DNA from: Caballeronia pedi
GTDB lineage: Bacteria; Pseudomonadota; Gammaproteobacteria; Burkholderiales; Burkholderiaceae
Assembly (NCBI RefSeq): GCF_001544915.2
Contig: NZ_FCOE02000048.1
Location: forward strand, 1 to 52,282
DNA length: 52,282 nucleotides
Reading direction: 5' to 3'
The translations under genes were made by a program, and so were the position numbers. Under the pieces are notes generated by a model. That model was not told the origin of the DNA and searched no databases. It saw only the letters and a program-made list of their open reading frames with translations. Shown here in pieces: positions 1-7,928 of the stretch (position 1 is its first letter; every line of letters starts with the position of its first letter).

Positions 1-2013
1 ATGGATGATCCGGCCATTGACGCTCAGTCCCGCCACCCACGGCAGGTCGTAGTCCGCGCCGAGGTTGAAGGCGAATTTCGGCACGCCGCCCGGATCGTTG
101 CCGTCCTGCGCGCCGCCCGCCGTGCCCGAGACCTTCGGATCATAGAAGGTCGCGCTCGCCATCATGCGAAGGCCGCGAAACACCTCGCCATAGGCGGCCA
201 GTTCGAGCCCGCGCACGCGCGTTTTGCCGTTGTACCCGTAGATGTTCGTCGTCGGATCGGTGACGGCGTTCGGCTGCGAGATCTGGAAGATTGCCGCCGA
301 CGTCATCACGCGGCCCCAGTCAGCCTTCACGCCCGCTTCGTACTGGTTCGACTTGTACGGCGCGAACGCCTGTCCCGCATTTGCGGTGCCGGCTGGCGCG
401 GTGCCGCCATTGCTCAGACCCGACGTGAAGTTGCCGTACACCGAAATGTTCGACAGCGGCTTGACCACGATGCCCGCGAGCGGCGTGATCGCCTGCTGAT
501 CGATCGAGCTTTGTTGCACACCCGTGGTCGGATCGTAGTTATCCTGCCCGATCGTCTGACGGCGCAAGCCGCCCGTGATCAGCACGCGGTCATTGAGGAA
601 CGACATCGTATCGATGACCTGCTGGCTGTTCAGGCGCGTCTGGCTGCTGCGTTGCATGTCGCCGCGCGGGACGCCCACCGGTGCGAGCGGCGTCGGCGTA
701 TAGAGATTGGACGCCACCGAATCCGACGACAGCGCATAGAAATAGCCGATCTCCTGATTCAGGCTCGTCACGCCGGTGACAAGCGTGTGCCTGACGCCGA
801 AGGTATCGAAGTGAAAGCGCAGGCCCGCATCGACGGTCTTCGTGCGCGTGTATTGATCGTAGTACCCGTTCGCGACGTCGAAGGCGCCCGCAGCCGTCAT
901 GCCGCTCGCGTACGGGAAGTTCTGCTCGGAGGTGCCGTAGTGCTCGCCTGCCGCGCCGTACACGGTCACGTACTGGTTGATGTCATACTCGGCGCGCGTC
1001 ATCACGGCCGAATCGCGCAGCTTCAGCTTCGAGCCGGGATAGAGGTTGTTGTACGCCGACGGCACGGCCGGCACGGCAGTCGCCGTGCCGAAGCCGATCT
1101 GCGAACGGAATTCATCGGTGTTTTCGGAGACGTTGTAGGCGTCGAACGACCAGCGCAGCTCCTTGCCGCGGTAGTCCAGCCCGATCGCGCTGTCGCCCTG
1201 AAGCTGATTGCCGTGCGCGATGCCCGTCTGTCCGTCCTTGATCTGTCCGTTGAAGCGGATGCCCCACTGGCCTTCGTCGCCGAAGCGGCGGCCGACATCG
1301 GCGGCGACGCCGAACTGGCCTTTGGTCTGATACAGCGCCGTCAGACGCGTGAGCGGCGTATCGTCGGCGCGTTTGGTGACGATGTTGATCGCGCCGCCGA
1401 CGCTGCCGCCCGGTCCCATGCCGTACATCAGCGCGCCCGGGCCTTCGAGCACTTCCACGCGTTCGAGCAGATTCACGGGCACGCGCGCCGCCGAAACCAT
1501 GCCGTAGAGGCCATTGAGCGCAACGTCGGTCGGCTGCACATCGAAGCCGCGAATCTGGAAGACATCGCCGAAGCCGCCGCTACTCTGCTCCGCGCGCACC
1601 GAGGCGTTGTTGGTGACGACATCGGCGATGGTGCGCGCCTGTGTATCGCGGATCATCTGCTCGGTGTAGTTGGTCGTGTCGAACGGCTGGTTCATCACGT
1701 TCGCTGTCCCGAGCACCCCGATGCTGCCGCCTCGCGCCACTTGTCCGCCCGCGTAGGGCGCGGGCAGGTCGCCAGCCTCGGCGGTGCCCTTGACCATGAC
1801 GGCGGGCAGCGCCGTCGATTGCGGCGCGGTGCCGTCGGCGCCGTCGGTCGACGTGCCCGATTGAGCGGCCTGAGCGTCACCCGGCGTCGTGCTCTGCGCG
1901 TAGGCACTCGCCTGGAGCGCAGTTGCGGCGATCAGCCCGACGAACAGGCGGTCGACCGCCCATGACACCGCAGTGCGCCGATGAGTTTTTTGTTGCATTC
2001 CCCGTTGCGACAT
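1..2013 (-). CDS. TonB-dependent siderophore receptor (3' end cut by window edge)
   Basis: Outer-membrane gated channel that imports ferric siderophores using TonB energy. The minus-strand frame is open from an ATG at 2013 to position 1 (671 codons) with no stop, so the last barrel strands are missing. Residues 1-40 form a signal peptide (basic start, hydrophobic core, ending AYAQ). A plug domain follows (about 75-190, with TIADVVTNNASVRAE and VEVLEGPGALMYGMG), then the beta-barrel (GGAINIVTKRADD onward). The plug motifs are those of the siderophore receptor class (FpvA/FhuE-like), but the siderophore cannot be told. A second in-frame ATG lies five codons in, with no usable ribosome site. A Fur-like palindrome lies just upstream, fitting iron repression. 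No siderophore biosynthesis or TonB genes are in view. Confidence 0.93.
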   Translation of the reverse strand, partial: MSQRGMQQKTHRRTAVSWAVDRLFVGLIAATALQASAYAQSTTPGDAQAAQSGTSTDGADGTAPQSTALPAVMVKGTAEAGDLPAPYAGGQVARGGSIGVLGTANVMNQPFDTTNYTEQMIRDTQARTIADVVTNNASVRAEQSSGGFGDVFQIRGFDVQPTDVALNGLYGMVSAARVPVNLLERVEVLEGPGALMYGMGPGGSVGGAINIVTKRADDTPLTRLTALYQTKGQFGVAADVGRRFGDEGQWGIRFNGQIKDGQTGIAHGNQLQGDSAIGLDYRGKELRWSFDAYNVSENTDEFRSQIGFGTATAVPAVPSAYNNLYPGSKLKLRDSAVMTRAEYDINQYVTVYGAAGEHYGTSEQNFPYASGMTAAGAFDVANGYYDQYTRTKTVDAGLRFHFDTFGVRHTLVTGVTSLNQEIGYFYALSSDSVASNLYTPTPLAPVGVPRGDMQRSSQTRLNSQQVIDTMSFLNDRVLITGGLRRQTIGQDNYDPTTGVQQSSIDQQAITPLAGIVVKPLSNISVYGNFTSGLSNGGTAPAGTANAGQAFAPYKSNQYEAGVKADWGRVMTSAAIFQISQPNAVTDPTTNIYGYNGKTRVRGLELAAYGEVFRGLRMMASATFYDPKVSGTAGGAQDGNDPGGVPKFAFNLGADYDLPWVAGLSVNGRIIH

Positions 2014-2054
2014 AAGACCAGACTCTTTCAGGTTGGAGTTGAAGCGGATCATGT

Positions 2055-2075
2055 AAATGCGAATTATTCGCGATT
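2055..2075. promoter_or_regulatory. Putative Fur box upstream of the TonB receptor
   Basis: Positions 2059-2071 read GCGAATTATTCGC, a perfect 6-1-6 inverted repeat in an AT-rich stretch about 45 bp before the receptor start. Fur sites are built from 6-1-6 hexamers related to GATAAT/GCGAAT, so iron-dependent repression of the receptor is the natural reading. It is a match by eye only. Confidence 0.55.
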
Positions 2076-2270
2076 GTAAAGCAACAAATTAAACGAACGG
2101 TACATAAATCGATTCGTCGTATCAGAAAGTGTTGTGATGAGGCGACGGGCACAAGGCCATGCCGGAAGACCTGTTGGCGAGCTTCACGATTGACTCGATC
2201 GTTTCAAACGGTCATGTTCCTGGAGGCTGCTGCAGAGCGGCGCTGGCAGACATGCGGGAACAGGACAACC

Positions 2271-2549
2271 ATGAACGTAACGAGCGTCGACATTGAAAAA
2301 TGCATGCTGGAATTGCTCGCCAGGCGCGCTACCACGGCCTCGATTTGTCCATCGGATGTCGCGCGCGCTTTACTTGGCGATGAAACCGGATGGCGAGCAC
2401 TGATGCCCTCCATAAGGCAAGTCGCCGCGAGGCTTGCGTGTGAAGAGCGGATTCTGATCACGCAAGGAGGGGCGCGATTGGACCCCGAGTCGAGCATTCA
2501 TGGCCCGATCCGGTTGCGACGTGGACCGAGGTTCGTTGCGTCGGAATGA
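2271..2549 (+). CDS. DUF3253 family small protein
   Basis: A 92-residue protein of unknown function. The family pattern is visible: an N-terminal helix (IEKCMLELLARR), the SICPSDVARAL motif, a central W-RALMPSIRQVAARLA segment, then RILITQGG and a C-terminal GPIRLRRGP. The fold looks like a small winged-helix module, but no DNA-binding role is proved for the family. The ATG at 2271 is chosen because AGGA lies just upstream and homology begins there; the frame stays open to 2190. It stands alone, divergent from the TonB receptor, with no operon partner. Confidence 0.75.
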   Translation: MNVTSVDIEKCMLELLARRATTASICPSDVARALLGDETGWRALMPSIRQVAARLACEERILITQGGARLDPESSIHGPIRLRRGPRFVASE

Positions 2550-2740
2550 ATGGCGTCGTGACTGACTGAGCATGATCCACGCATCTTGCGTTCGCTTACG
2601 CGTCCGTGCGTGTGCTTTGGTGTGACCGTTGTGACGGCGCACCGAACAACGGACATGGCGGCACGATAATAGTGGGGCGGCAATGACAAAAACTGCTTAG
2701 TGGCGGATGTTCTTCGGAAGCCGACGTGGAAGTCCAGCGT

Positions 2741-3328
2741 TCACGAACGGCGGAGCGGGTCGATTACGGAAGTTCGCGCGACGGTCGCATTCGCTGCGAA
2801 CAACGCCGACGAGTCCATTCGCGTCAACAGTTCCGTCGGGGTAAGCCATGGATAGCTCAACGTGTCCTGCAAGGACCGAAGCCTAGCCGAGCCCGGATCG
2901 TCGATCGTATCCATGCGCTCGATGGCGATGTGCAAGCCAGCGATTCTGTCGGACCCATCGCCCATGCGTGCGATGCGCCACCGATATTCGCCTGTTCCAA
3001 GCCGCAGCGCGCCGTTGTCCTTCTGTCGCATCGCGACGAGCCACGGCATCGCGCAGATGCCATCCGCATTCACTTCCGGCGCGGCACACACGTAATAAGT
3101 CCGGCAACGTTCGAACCGCTCGCCGAAGTCGGTGACCAGCGTCCTGGCGATCGCCGTGGCGCCGGTCACGCTGCGGGGAAAATCGATTGCGTCGGTCGCA
3201 ATGTCGAACGTCAGTTCGGCATCGGCGGCGAAGCAGTCCAGGATCAGTTCGGGCTGGTTCCGATCCTTCGCGCGGACGTAACCTTCGAGCAGCGACCGGA
3301 CAGAAGAGGCGGACATCATAGGGTTCAT
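2741..3328 (-). CDS. NTF2-like / SnoaL-like protein
   Basis: A 195-residue protein with the cone-shaped NTF2 fold signature: N-terminal helix (VRSLLEGYVRAKDRNQPELILDCF), acidic strand AADAELTFDI, a TGATAIARTLVTDF helix, and a late GEYRWRIAR strand. The superfamily includes ketosteroid isomerases, polyketide cyclases and ring-hydroxylating dioxygenase small subunits. Nothing visible fixes a reaction here. Start 3328 is preferred over an in-frame ATG at 3349 because GGAG precedes it at good spacing. It is divergent from the MarR gene and shares its promoter region, so it is probably under MarR control. Confidence 0.7.
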   Translation of the reverse strand: MNPMMSASSVRSLLEGYVRAKDRNQPELILDCFAADAELTFDIATDAIDFPRSVTGATAIARTLVTDFGERFERCRTYYVCAAPEVNADGICAMPWLVAMRQKDNGALRLGTGEYRWRIARMGDGSDRIAGLHIAIERMDTIDDPGSARLRSLQDTLSYPWLTPTELLTRMDSSALFAANATVARTSVIDPLRRS

Positions 3329-3368
3329 GGCTAAAATCTCCATTTTCAAGCTTTGACGTATAATTATC

Positions 3369-3380
3369 TTACAAAGGTAA
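3369..3380. promoter_or_regulatory. Candidate MarR operator in the divergent promoter
   Basis: TTAC-AAAG-GTAA is an inverted repeat between the NTF2-like gene and marR. It sits just downstream of a perfect TATAAT at 3359-3364, so protein bound here would cover the likely transcription start. The core ACAAAGGTAA recurs as ACAAAGCTAA at 5384-5393, before the flavin reductase operon. Confidence 0.4.
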
Positions 3381-3409
3381 ATGGATTAGCATCCGGGAGT
3401 TCGAGTGTC

Positions 3410-3952
3410 ATGCCGAAGCAGATCGACGAATCCGCTCTGACGATTACCAATCCAGCGTGTCTCGTCGACGGGGCGGACACGGAATTCCGCCATCTGATCA
3501 ACGGTCTCCTGCCGTTCGCAGCCCGGCTTCTGTCCGTGCGCGACGGTTTCGGGACGCTCATCGGCCTGACCGGCATCCAGTATTCGCTGCTCGTTTCCGT
3601 CGCGCATCTTTCGCACGGCGAGGCGGTGACGGTGAACCGGCTCGCGGATCATCTCCATCTGAGCGGCGCTTTCGTCACGATCGAAACGGGCAAGCTCAAG
3701 AAGCTTGGCTTCATAGATAAACGCTCGGACCCCGACGACAAACGCAAGATGCGTCTCACGGTGACATCGGCTGGACTGAAGCTGCTTCGCGAACTCGCCG
3801 CGACGCAGCAGCGCATCAACAACGTGCTGTTCGAAGGCGTGACGAAGACGGAGTTCAAGGCGTTGTGCTCGGTCGTCGACCGGCTTGTCGCCAATGGCGA
3901 TCGCGCGACGCTCGATCTCTCGCATCTGATCGCGCGGCAGGAAAAGTCGTGA
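3410..3952 (+). CDS. MarR family transcriptional regulator
   Basis: A 180-residue dimeric winged-helix regulator. N-terminal dimerisation helices (EFRHLINGLLPFAARLLSVRD) are followed by the DNA-binding core: GLTGIQYSLLVSVAHL, VNRLADHLHLSGAFVTIETGK (recognition helix), and the wing with KRSDPDDKRKMRLTVTSAG, the classic MarR D-x-R-x-x-x-L-T motif. ATG 3410 is chosen because homology starts there and GGGAG lies about 10 nt upstream; the frame is open from 3353. Its neighbours are the divergent NTF2-like gene and the flavin monooxygenase operon 1.5 kb downstream. MarR proteins often control two-component flavin monooxygenase operons (HpaR is an example), so that operon is a plausible target, with a phenolic or N-heterocyclic ligand. 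Confidence 0.88.
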   Translation: MPKQIDESALTITNPACLVDGADTEFRHLINGLLPFAARLLSVRDGFGTLIGLTGIQYSLLVSVAHLSHGEAVTVNRLADHLHLSGAFVTIETGKLKKLGFIDKRSDPDDKRKMRLTVTSAGLKLLRELAATQQRINNVLFEGVTKTEFKALCSVVDRLVANGDRATLDLSHLIARQEKS

Positions 3953-3972
3953 CAGCGCCGCAGCCAGCATGA

Positions 3973-5184
3973 TCAGTGCTCGGCCCACTGGATCGTGCTC
4001 AGGTCGATGCCTTCCAGATGCATGTCCCACAGCGGGCTCAGCGCGCGCAGCCTGAGCACGGTCTCCTGAACCTGGCGGATCACTTCGTCAACTTCCGCCT
4101 CGGTCGTGAAGCGGCCGAGCGTGAAGCGGATCGAGCTGTGCGCCAGTTCATCGCTGCGGCCGAGCGCGCGCAACACGTATGACGGTTCCAGCGACGCCGA
4201 CGTGCACGCCGACCCCGACGACACCGCGACACCCTTGATGCCCATGATGAGCGATTCGCCTTCGACGAAGGCGAAGCTGACGTTCAGGTTGTGCGCGATG
4301 CGCTGCGTCATGTCGCCGTTGACATAGACCTCATCCAGTTCCATGAGGCCCGCGAGCAGCCGGTCGCGCAACGCACCGACTCGCCGGTTTTCCACTTCCA
4401 TCTCTTCTCTCGCGAGCCGGAAGGCTTCGCCCATGCCGACAATCTGATGCGTCGGCAGCGTGCCCGAGCGCATGCCGCGTTCGTGACCGCCGCCGTGCAT
4501 CTGCGCTTCGATGCGTACGCGCGGCTTGCGCCGCACATACAGCGCGCCGATGCCTTTCGGACCGTAGACCTTGTGGGCGGTGACCGTCAGCAGATCGACG
4601 TTCAGCGCGCCGACATCGATGGTGATCTTGCCTGCCGCCTGCACTGCGTCGCAATGAAACACGATGCCTTTTTCTCGGCACATCGCGCCGATTTCGGCAA
4701 TCGGCTGCACCACACCGGTTTCATTGTTGACCATCATGACGGACACGAGCACCGTGTCGGCGCGTAACGCCGCGCGCACTGTGGCGACGTCGAGCAATCC
4801 GTCATGCCCTACGTCCAGATACGTGAGATCGAACCCTTGCCGCTCCAGCTCGCGGCACGTATCCAGCACCGCCTTGTGCTCTGTCTTCACCGTGACGATG
4901 TGACGGCCCCGCGCCTTGTAGAAGTTCGCCGCGCCCTTGATCGCGAGGTTGTTCCCTTCGGTCGCGCCCGATGTCCAGACGATTTCGCGCGGGTCCGCAT
5001 GCAGCAGCGCGGCCACATGGCGGCGCGCTGCTTCCACCGCTTCTTCCGCTTCCCAGCCGTAATCGTGGCTGCGCGATGCCGGATTGCCGAAGCGCTCGTA
5101 CAGGTACGGAACCATTTTCTCGACCACGCGCGGATCGACGGGCGTCGTCGCGCTGTAGTCCATGTAGATGGGGCGTGAGTTCAT
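3973..5184 (-). CDS. iscS: Cysteine desulfurase IscS (orphan copy)
   Basis: PLP enzyme that takes sulfur from cysteine as a protein-bound persulfide for Fe-S clusters and thio-modifications. At 403 residues it matches housekeeping IscS. Visible features are the N-terminal YMDYSATTPVD, the TEHKAVLDT histidine, the PLP lysine in TAHKVYGPKG, and the active cysteine in the flexible loop SSGSACTSASLEPSYVLRALG, the group I loop with Cys well before the C-terminus. It ends with the typical GIDLSTIQWAEH tail. GGAG precedes the ATG at 5184. No iscR, iscU, iscA, hscBA or fdx is next to it, so this is a stand-alone copy, presumably additional to an isc-operon copy elsewhere. Confidence 0.93.
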   Translation of the reverse strand: MNSRPIYMDYSATTPVDPRVVEKMVPYLYERFGNPASRSHDYGWEAEEAVEAARRHVAALLHADPREIVWTSGATEGNNLAIKGAANFYKARGRHIVTVKTEHKAVLDTCRELERQGFDLTYLDVGHDGLLDVATVRAALRADTVLVSVMMVNNETGVVQPIAEIGAMCREKGIVFHCDAVQAAGKITIDVGALNVDLLTVTAHKVYGPKGIGALYVRRKPRVRIEAQMHGGGHERGMRSGTLPTHQIVGMGEAFRLAREEMEVENRRVGALRDRLLAGLMELDEVYVNGDMTQRIAHNLNVSFAFVEGESLIMGIKGVAVSSGSACTSASLEPSYVLRALGRSDELAHSSIRFTLGRFTTEAEVDEVIRQVQETVLRLRALSPLWDMHLEGIDLSTIQWAEH

Positions 5185-5342
5185 CGATCGTGCTCCAGTG
5201 CAGTGTCTTCTTCAACGCGAGGAGTCGCGCAGCGAAAGTTGGCCGCAGTGTAGCCCGGACACTTGCGAGCTCTGGCCAACACCCATTCTCCTCGTAGGGT
5301 TGTCTTTCATACAAAGCTTTTTTAGCGAGGGTAAACGATAGC

Positions 5343-5371
5343 TTGAATGGCATCGGTCATTGTCATTAAAT
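5343..5371 (+). promoter_or_regulatory. Candidate promoter of the HpaB-type monooxygenase operon
   Basis: TTGAAT (5343-5348) and TTAAAT (5366-5371) are separated by 17 bp in an AT-rich stretch ahead of the flavin reductase gene. The rest of the 270-bp gap to iscS holds several AAAGCT words but no other clear signal. Weak consensus; proposed from position and spacing. Confidence 0.35.
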
Positions 5372-5383
5372 AAAAGCTATGCA

Positions 5384-5393
5384 ACAAAGCTAA
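5384..5393. promoter_or_regulatory. ACAAAGCTAA element, possible MarR-linked site
   Basis: This decamer differs by one base from ACAAAGGTAA in the marR promoter and lies just downstream of the candidate promoter at 5343-5371. It could be the site through which the nearby MarR protein controls the operon. It lacks the full dyad seen at 3369-3380, so the link is tentative. Confidence 0.25.
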
Positions 5394-5455
5394 TAAACAA
5401 ACGTTGATGTGTTCGAAAGAAGGCGTCGCGGCAGCGCGGCGCGAAGGAGAACGAG

Positions 5456-5986
5456 ATGAAAGACAGCATCGTACGGGCGAGCGGCGATCCGGAAGTGCAG
5501 CGTCAGTTCCGGTCCGCGTTGTCCATGTTCGCGACCGGTGTCGCGGTCATCACGGCGCCGAGGCGCGAAGGAGCGCCGATCGGCATGACGGTCGCGTCGT
5601 TCAATTCGGTGTCGCTCGATCCGCCGCTGATCCTGTTTTCGGTGGACCGGCGAAGCCTCAGCCTCGCCGATCTGTGCGTGGCCGGTAGCTTCGCGGTCAA
5701 CGTGCTTGAAGAATCGCAGCAGGACATGTCGAATCGTTTCGCGAAAGCCAACGGCGACAAATGGGGCTGGCGCGATGCGGCAACCGAGCCGGGCGACGAG
5801 CCGGTCCTGCTTCCCGACGCGCTCGCTACCTTCGAATGCGAGCCCTATGCGCAATACGACGGCGGTGACCACGTGATCTTCGTCGGCCGCGTGACGCGTC
5901 ATCGGATGCGCTCGCAAGGGCGTCCGCTTGTTTTCTTCGGCGGCCGCTATCACACGCTCAACGGCGTACACGCAGCGTCGGCCTGA
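5456..5986 (+). CDS. Flavin reductase, small component of a two-component monooxygenase
   Basis: NAD(P)H:flavin oxidoreductase of the HpaC type (176 residues), which makes free reduced flavin for the oxygenase encoded next. Family marks are FRSALSMFATGVAVITA near the N-terminus, the flavin-binding IGMTVASFNSVSLDPPLILFSV, the GSFAVNVLEESQQDMSNRFA helix, and the C-terminal GGDHVIFVGRVTRH with FFGGRYHTL. A strong AAGGAGA site precedes the ATG. It is the first gene of the operon, 31 bp before the oxygenase. HpaC-type reductases usually serve only the partner oxygenase encoded beside them. Confidence 0.92.
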   Translation: MKDSIVRASGDPEVQRQFRSALSMFATGVAVITAPRREGAPIGMTVASFNSVSLDPPLILFSVDRRSLSLADLCVAGSFAVNVLEESQQDMSNRFAKANGDKWGWRDAATEPGDEPVLLPDALATFECEPYAQYDGGDHVIFVGRVTRHRMRSQGRPLVFFGGRYHTLNGVHAASA

Positions 5987-6017
5987 AACGGCGGACGAAT
6001 TCATCCTGGAGAACACC

Positions 6018-7499
6018 ATGATCAAGAACGGCACTCAACACATCGCGTCATTGCGCGACGGACGTCAGGTTTATCTCGACGGCAAGGCAGTCGGCGATGT
6101 CACCGCGCACCCCGCATTCCGCAATTCCATTCGCAGCTATGCGAACCTTTACGACTATCAGGCGCGCCCGGAAAACGTCGAGAAGATGACATTCGTTTCG
6201 CCGGATTCGGGCAATCGCGTGAGCCGCATCTGGGAACTGCCGACGTCCTACGAGCAACTCGTCGAGCGGCGCTCCGCGCTCGAAGCGTGGACGGAGTTGC
6301 ATTTCGGCTTCATGGGCCGCTCGCCGGATCACGTCGCGTCGTGCATCTCGGGCATGGTCATGGGCATCGATCTGTTCGAGCAATACGACCCGGCCCGCGC
6401 CGGCGCGCTGCGCGACTACTACAAGTATGCCCGCGACAACGATCTCTTCCTGACCTACGTGATCGTCAATCCGCAGGCGAATCAGTCGAAGTCGGCGCAT
6501 GAGCAGGAAGACAAATATCTCGCGGTGGGCATCGTCGATCAGGATGCGGAAGGCATCACGGTGCGTGGTGCGAAGATGCTCGCGACGAGCGGCATCATGG
6601 CGAACGAGGTCTTTTGCAGTTGCATTCAGCCGCTGCGCGAAGGGGACGAAATGTACGCGCTGTCCTTCGCAATTCCAATGAACGCGAAGGGCATGAAGGT
6701 GATGTCGCGCAAGTCGTACGAAGAGCATGCTCAGTCGGTGTTCGACAACCCGCTGTCGAGCCGTTACGACGAGAACGACGCAGTGCTCTATTTCGACGAC
6801 GTCAAGGTGCCGTGGGAGCGGATCTTCGTCGCAGGCGATGTCTCGATGTGCGCGAAGCAGTTTCATGCGACCCCCGCACACGTCTACCAGAACTATCAGT
6901 GTCAGGTGCGTCTGATGACGAAGCTGCGCTTCCTTGTCGGGCTCGGTCTCAAGATCTCCGAAGTCAACGGCACGAATGCGTTTCCGCAGGTGCGCGAGAC
7001 GCTGGGCCAGCTCGCCTCGGAAGCATCGATGGTCGAGGCCTATGTGTACGGCATGGAAGCGAAGGGCAGCGTCGTCAACGGCTACTACGTGCCCGATCGC
7101 AACATGCTGTACAGCTCGCAAGTGCTCACCCAGCAGCTCTATTCGAAGATCCTCACCACGCTGCGCGAACTCGCGGGCGGCGGAATGATCATGCTGCCGT
7201 CGAGCGTGCACGACTTCGAGCATCCCGACCTCGCACGCATCATCGAGAAGACGCAGAAGTCGCCGGTCTGCAGCGCCGAAGAACGCGTCAAGTTCTTCAA
7301 GCTCGCGTGGGACGCGGTCGGCTCGGAGTTCGCTTCGCGTCACAACCAATACGAGTTGTTCTATGCGGGCGCGTCGTTCGTGACCAAGGGTCATGCGTAT
7401 CGCAGCTACGACTGGCGCCGCGCCACCGGTCTCGTCGACAACATGCTGTCGAGCTACTCGCTCGAAGCCGAACTGGCCAAGACGCGCCAGGCTGCCTGA
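6018..7499 (+). CDS. HpaB-family FADH2-dependent monooxygenase, large component
   Basis: A 493-residue protein of the 4-hydroxyphenylacetate 3-monooxygenase family, which has an acyl-CoA-dehydrogenase-like fold and hydroxylates aromatic rings with free FADH2 and O2. Visible features are an HFGFMGRSPDHVASCISGM segment, RGAKMLATSG in the central beta domain, VPWERIFVAGD, and the C-terminal helical domain (LREL AGGGMIMLPSSV; YELFYAGA). It is slightly shorter than HpaB (about 520), and the surrounding genes do not match hpa, so 4-hydroxyphenylacetate is unlikely as substrate. ATG 6018 is the first start after the reductase stop. The cupin, amidase and DUF2848 partners suggest an N-containing ring or amide-bearing aromatic, which is inference. 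Confidence 0.9.
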   Translation: MIKNGTQHIASLRDGRQVYLDGKAVGDVTAHPAFRNSIRSYANLYDYQARPENVEKMTFVSPDSGNRVSRIWELPTSYEQLVERRSALEAWTELHFGFMGRSPDHVASCISGMVMGIDLFEQYDPARAGALRDYYKYARDNDLFLTYVIVNPQANQSKSAHEQEDKYLAVGIVDQDAEGITVRGAKMLATSGIMANEVFCSCIQPLREGDEMYALSFAIPMNAKGMKVMSRKSYEEHAQSVFDNPLSSRYDENDAVLYFDDVKVPWERIFVAGDVSMCAKQFHATPAHVYQNYQCQVRLMTKLRFLVGLGLKISEVNGTNAFPQVRETLGQLASEASMVEAYVYGMEAKGSVVNGYYVPDRNMLYSSQVLTQQLYSKILTTLRELAGGGMIMLPSSVHDFEHPDLARIIEKTQKSPVCSAEERVKFFKLAWDAVGSEFASRHNQYELFYAGASFVTKGHAYRSYDWRRATGLVDNMLSSYSLEAELAKTRQAA

Positions 7500-7539
7500 G
7501 ACCGTCGACTCAATCCACGATTTCCCACAGGAGAAACAC

Positions 7540-7926
7540 ATGGCTATCAACAAACTTCACGACGAGTTTCACGGACTCGACATGGCCGACGGCTGGCAAC
7601 TGCCGGAAGGCTATGCACCCGGTTCCGGCGCACAGGAGCTGATTCTGTCCGGCGCGCTCGATACCGACAACAAGCGCGGCAGCCGCACGCGTCTTCTGCG
7701 CCTGCCCGCGGGGATGTACACGACGAAGCCGTTCGTCCACGACTACTGGGAGGAAGTGTTTCTTGTCGAAGGCGATCTCACGGTCGGCAACGATGACAAA
7801 GGCGAGGGCGGCAAGCCTTTCGAAGGCTACACGTATGCGGTGCGTCCGCCGGGCGCGTGGCATGGGCCGTTCAAATCGAACGAAGGCTGCGTGCTCCTCG
7901 AAGTGCATTACTACGATCCGGCCTGA
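7540..7926 (+). CDS. Small cupin-domain protein
   Basis: A single-domain cupin of 128 residues. Cupin motif 1 is degenerate (VHDYWEEVFLVEGDLTVG: one His and the Glu kept), while motif 2 is clear (VRPPGAWHGPF). That leaves two or three possible metal ligands, so it could be a small dioxygenase or isomerase, or a non-catalytic helper. AGGAG precedes the ATG by about 7 nt. It sits between the oxygenase (40 bp upstream) and the amidase (2 bp downstream), so it very likely acts on the oxygenase product. I cannot assign a reaction. Confidence 0.8.
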   Translation: MAINKLHDEFHGLDMADGWQLPEGYAPGSGAQELILSGALDTDNKRGSRTRLLRLPAGMYTTKPFVHDYWEEVFLVEGDLTVGNDDKGEGGKPFEGYTYAVRPPGAWHGPFKSNEGCVLLEVHYYDPA

Positions 7927-7928
7927 TC

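Noticed and set aside
1..1965. Long plus-strand open frame (654 codons)
   Set aside because: It is antisense to the TonB receptor, His/Arg/Ala-rich and without domains; a GC-codon artefact.
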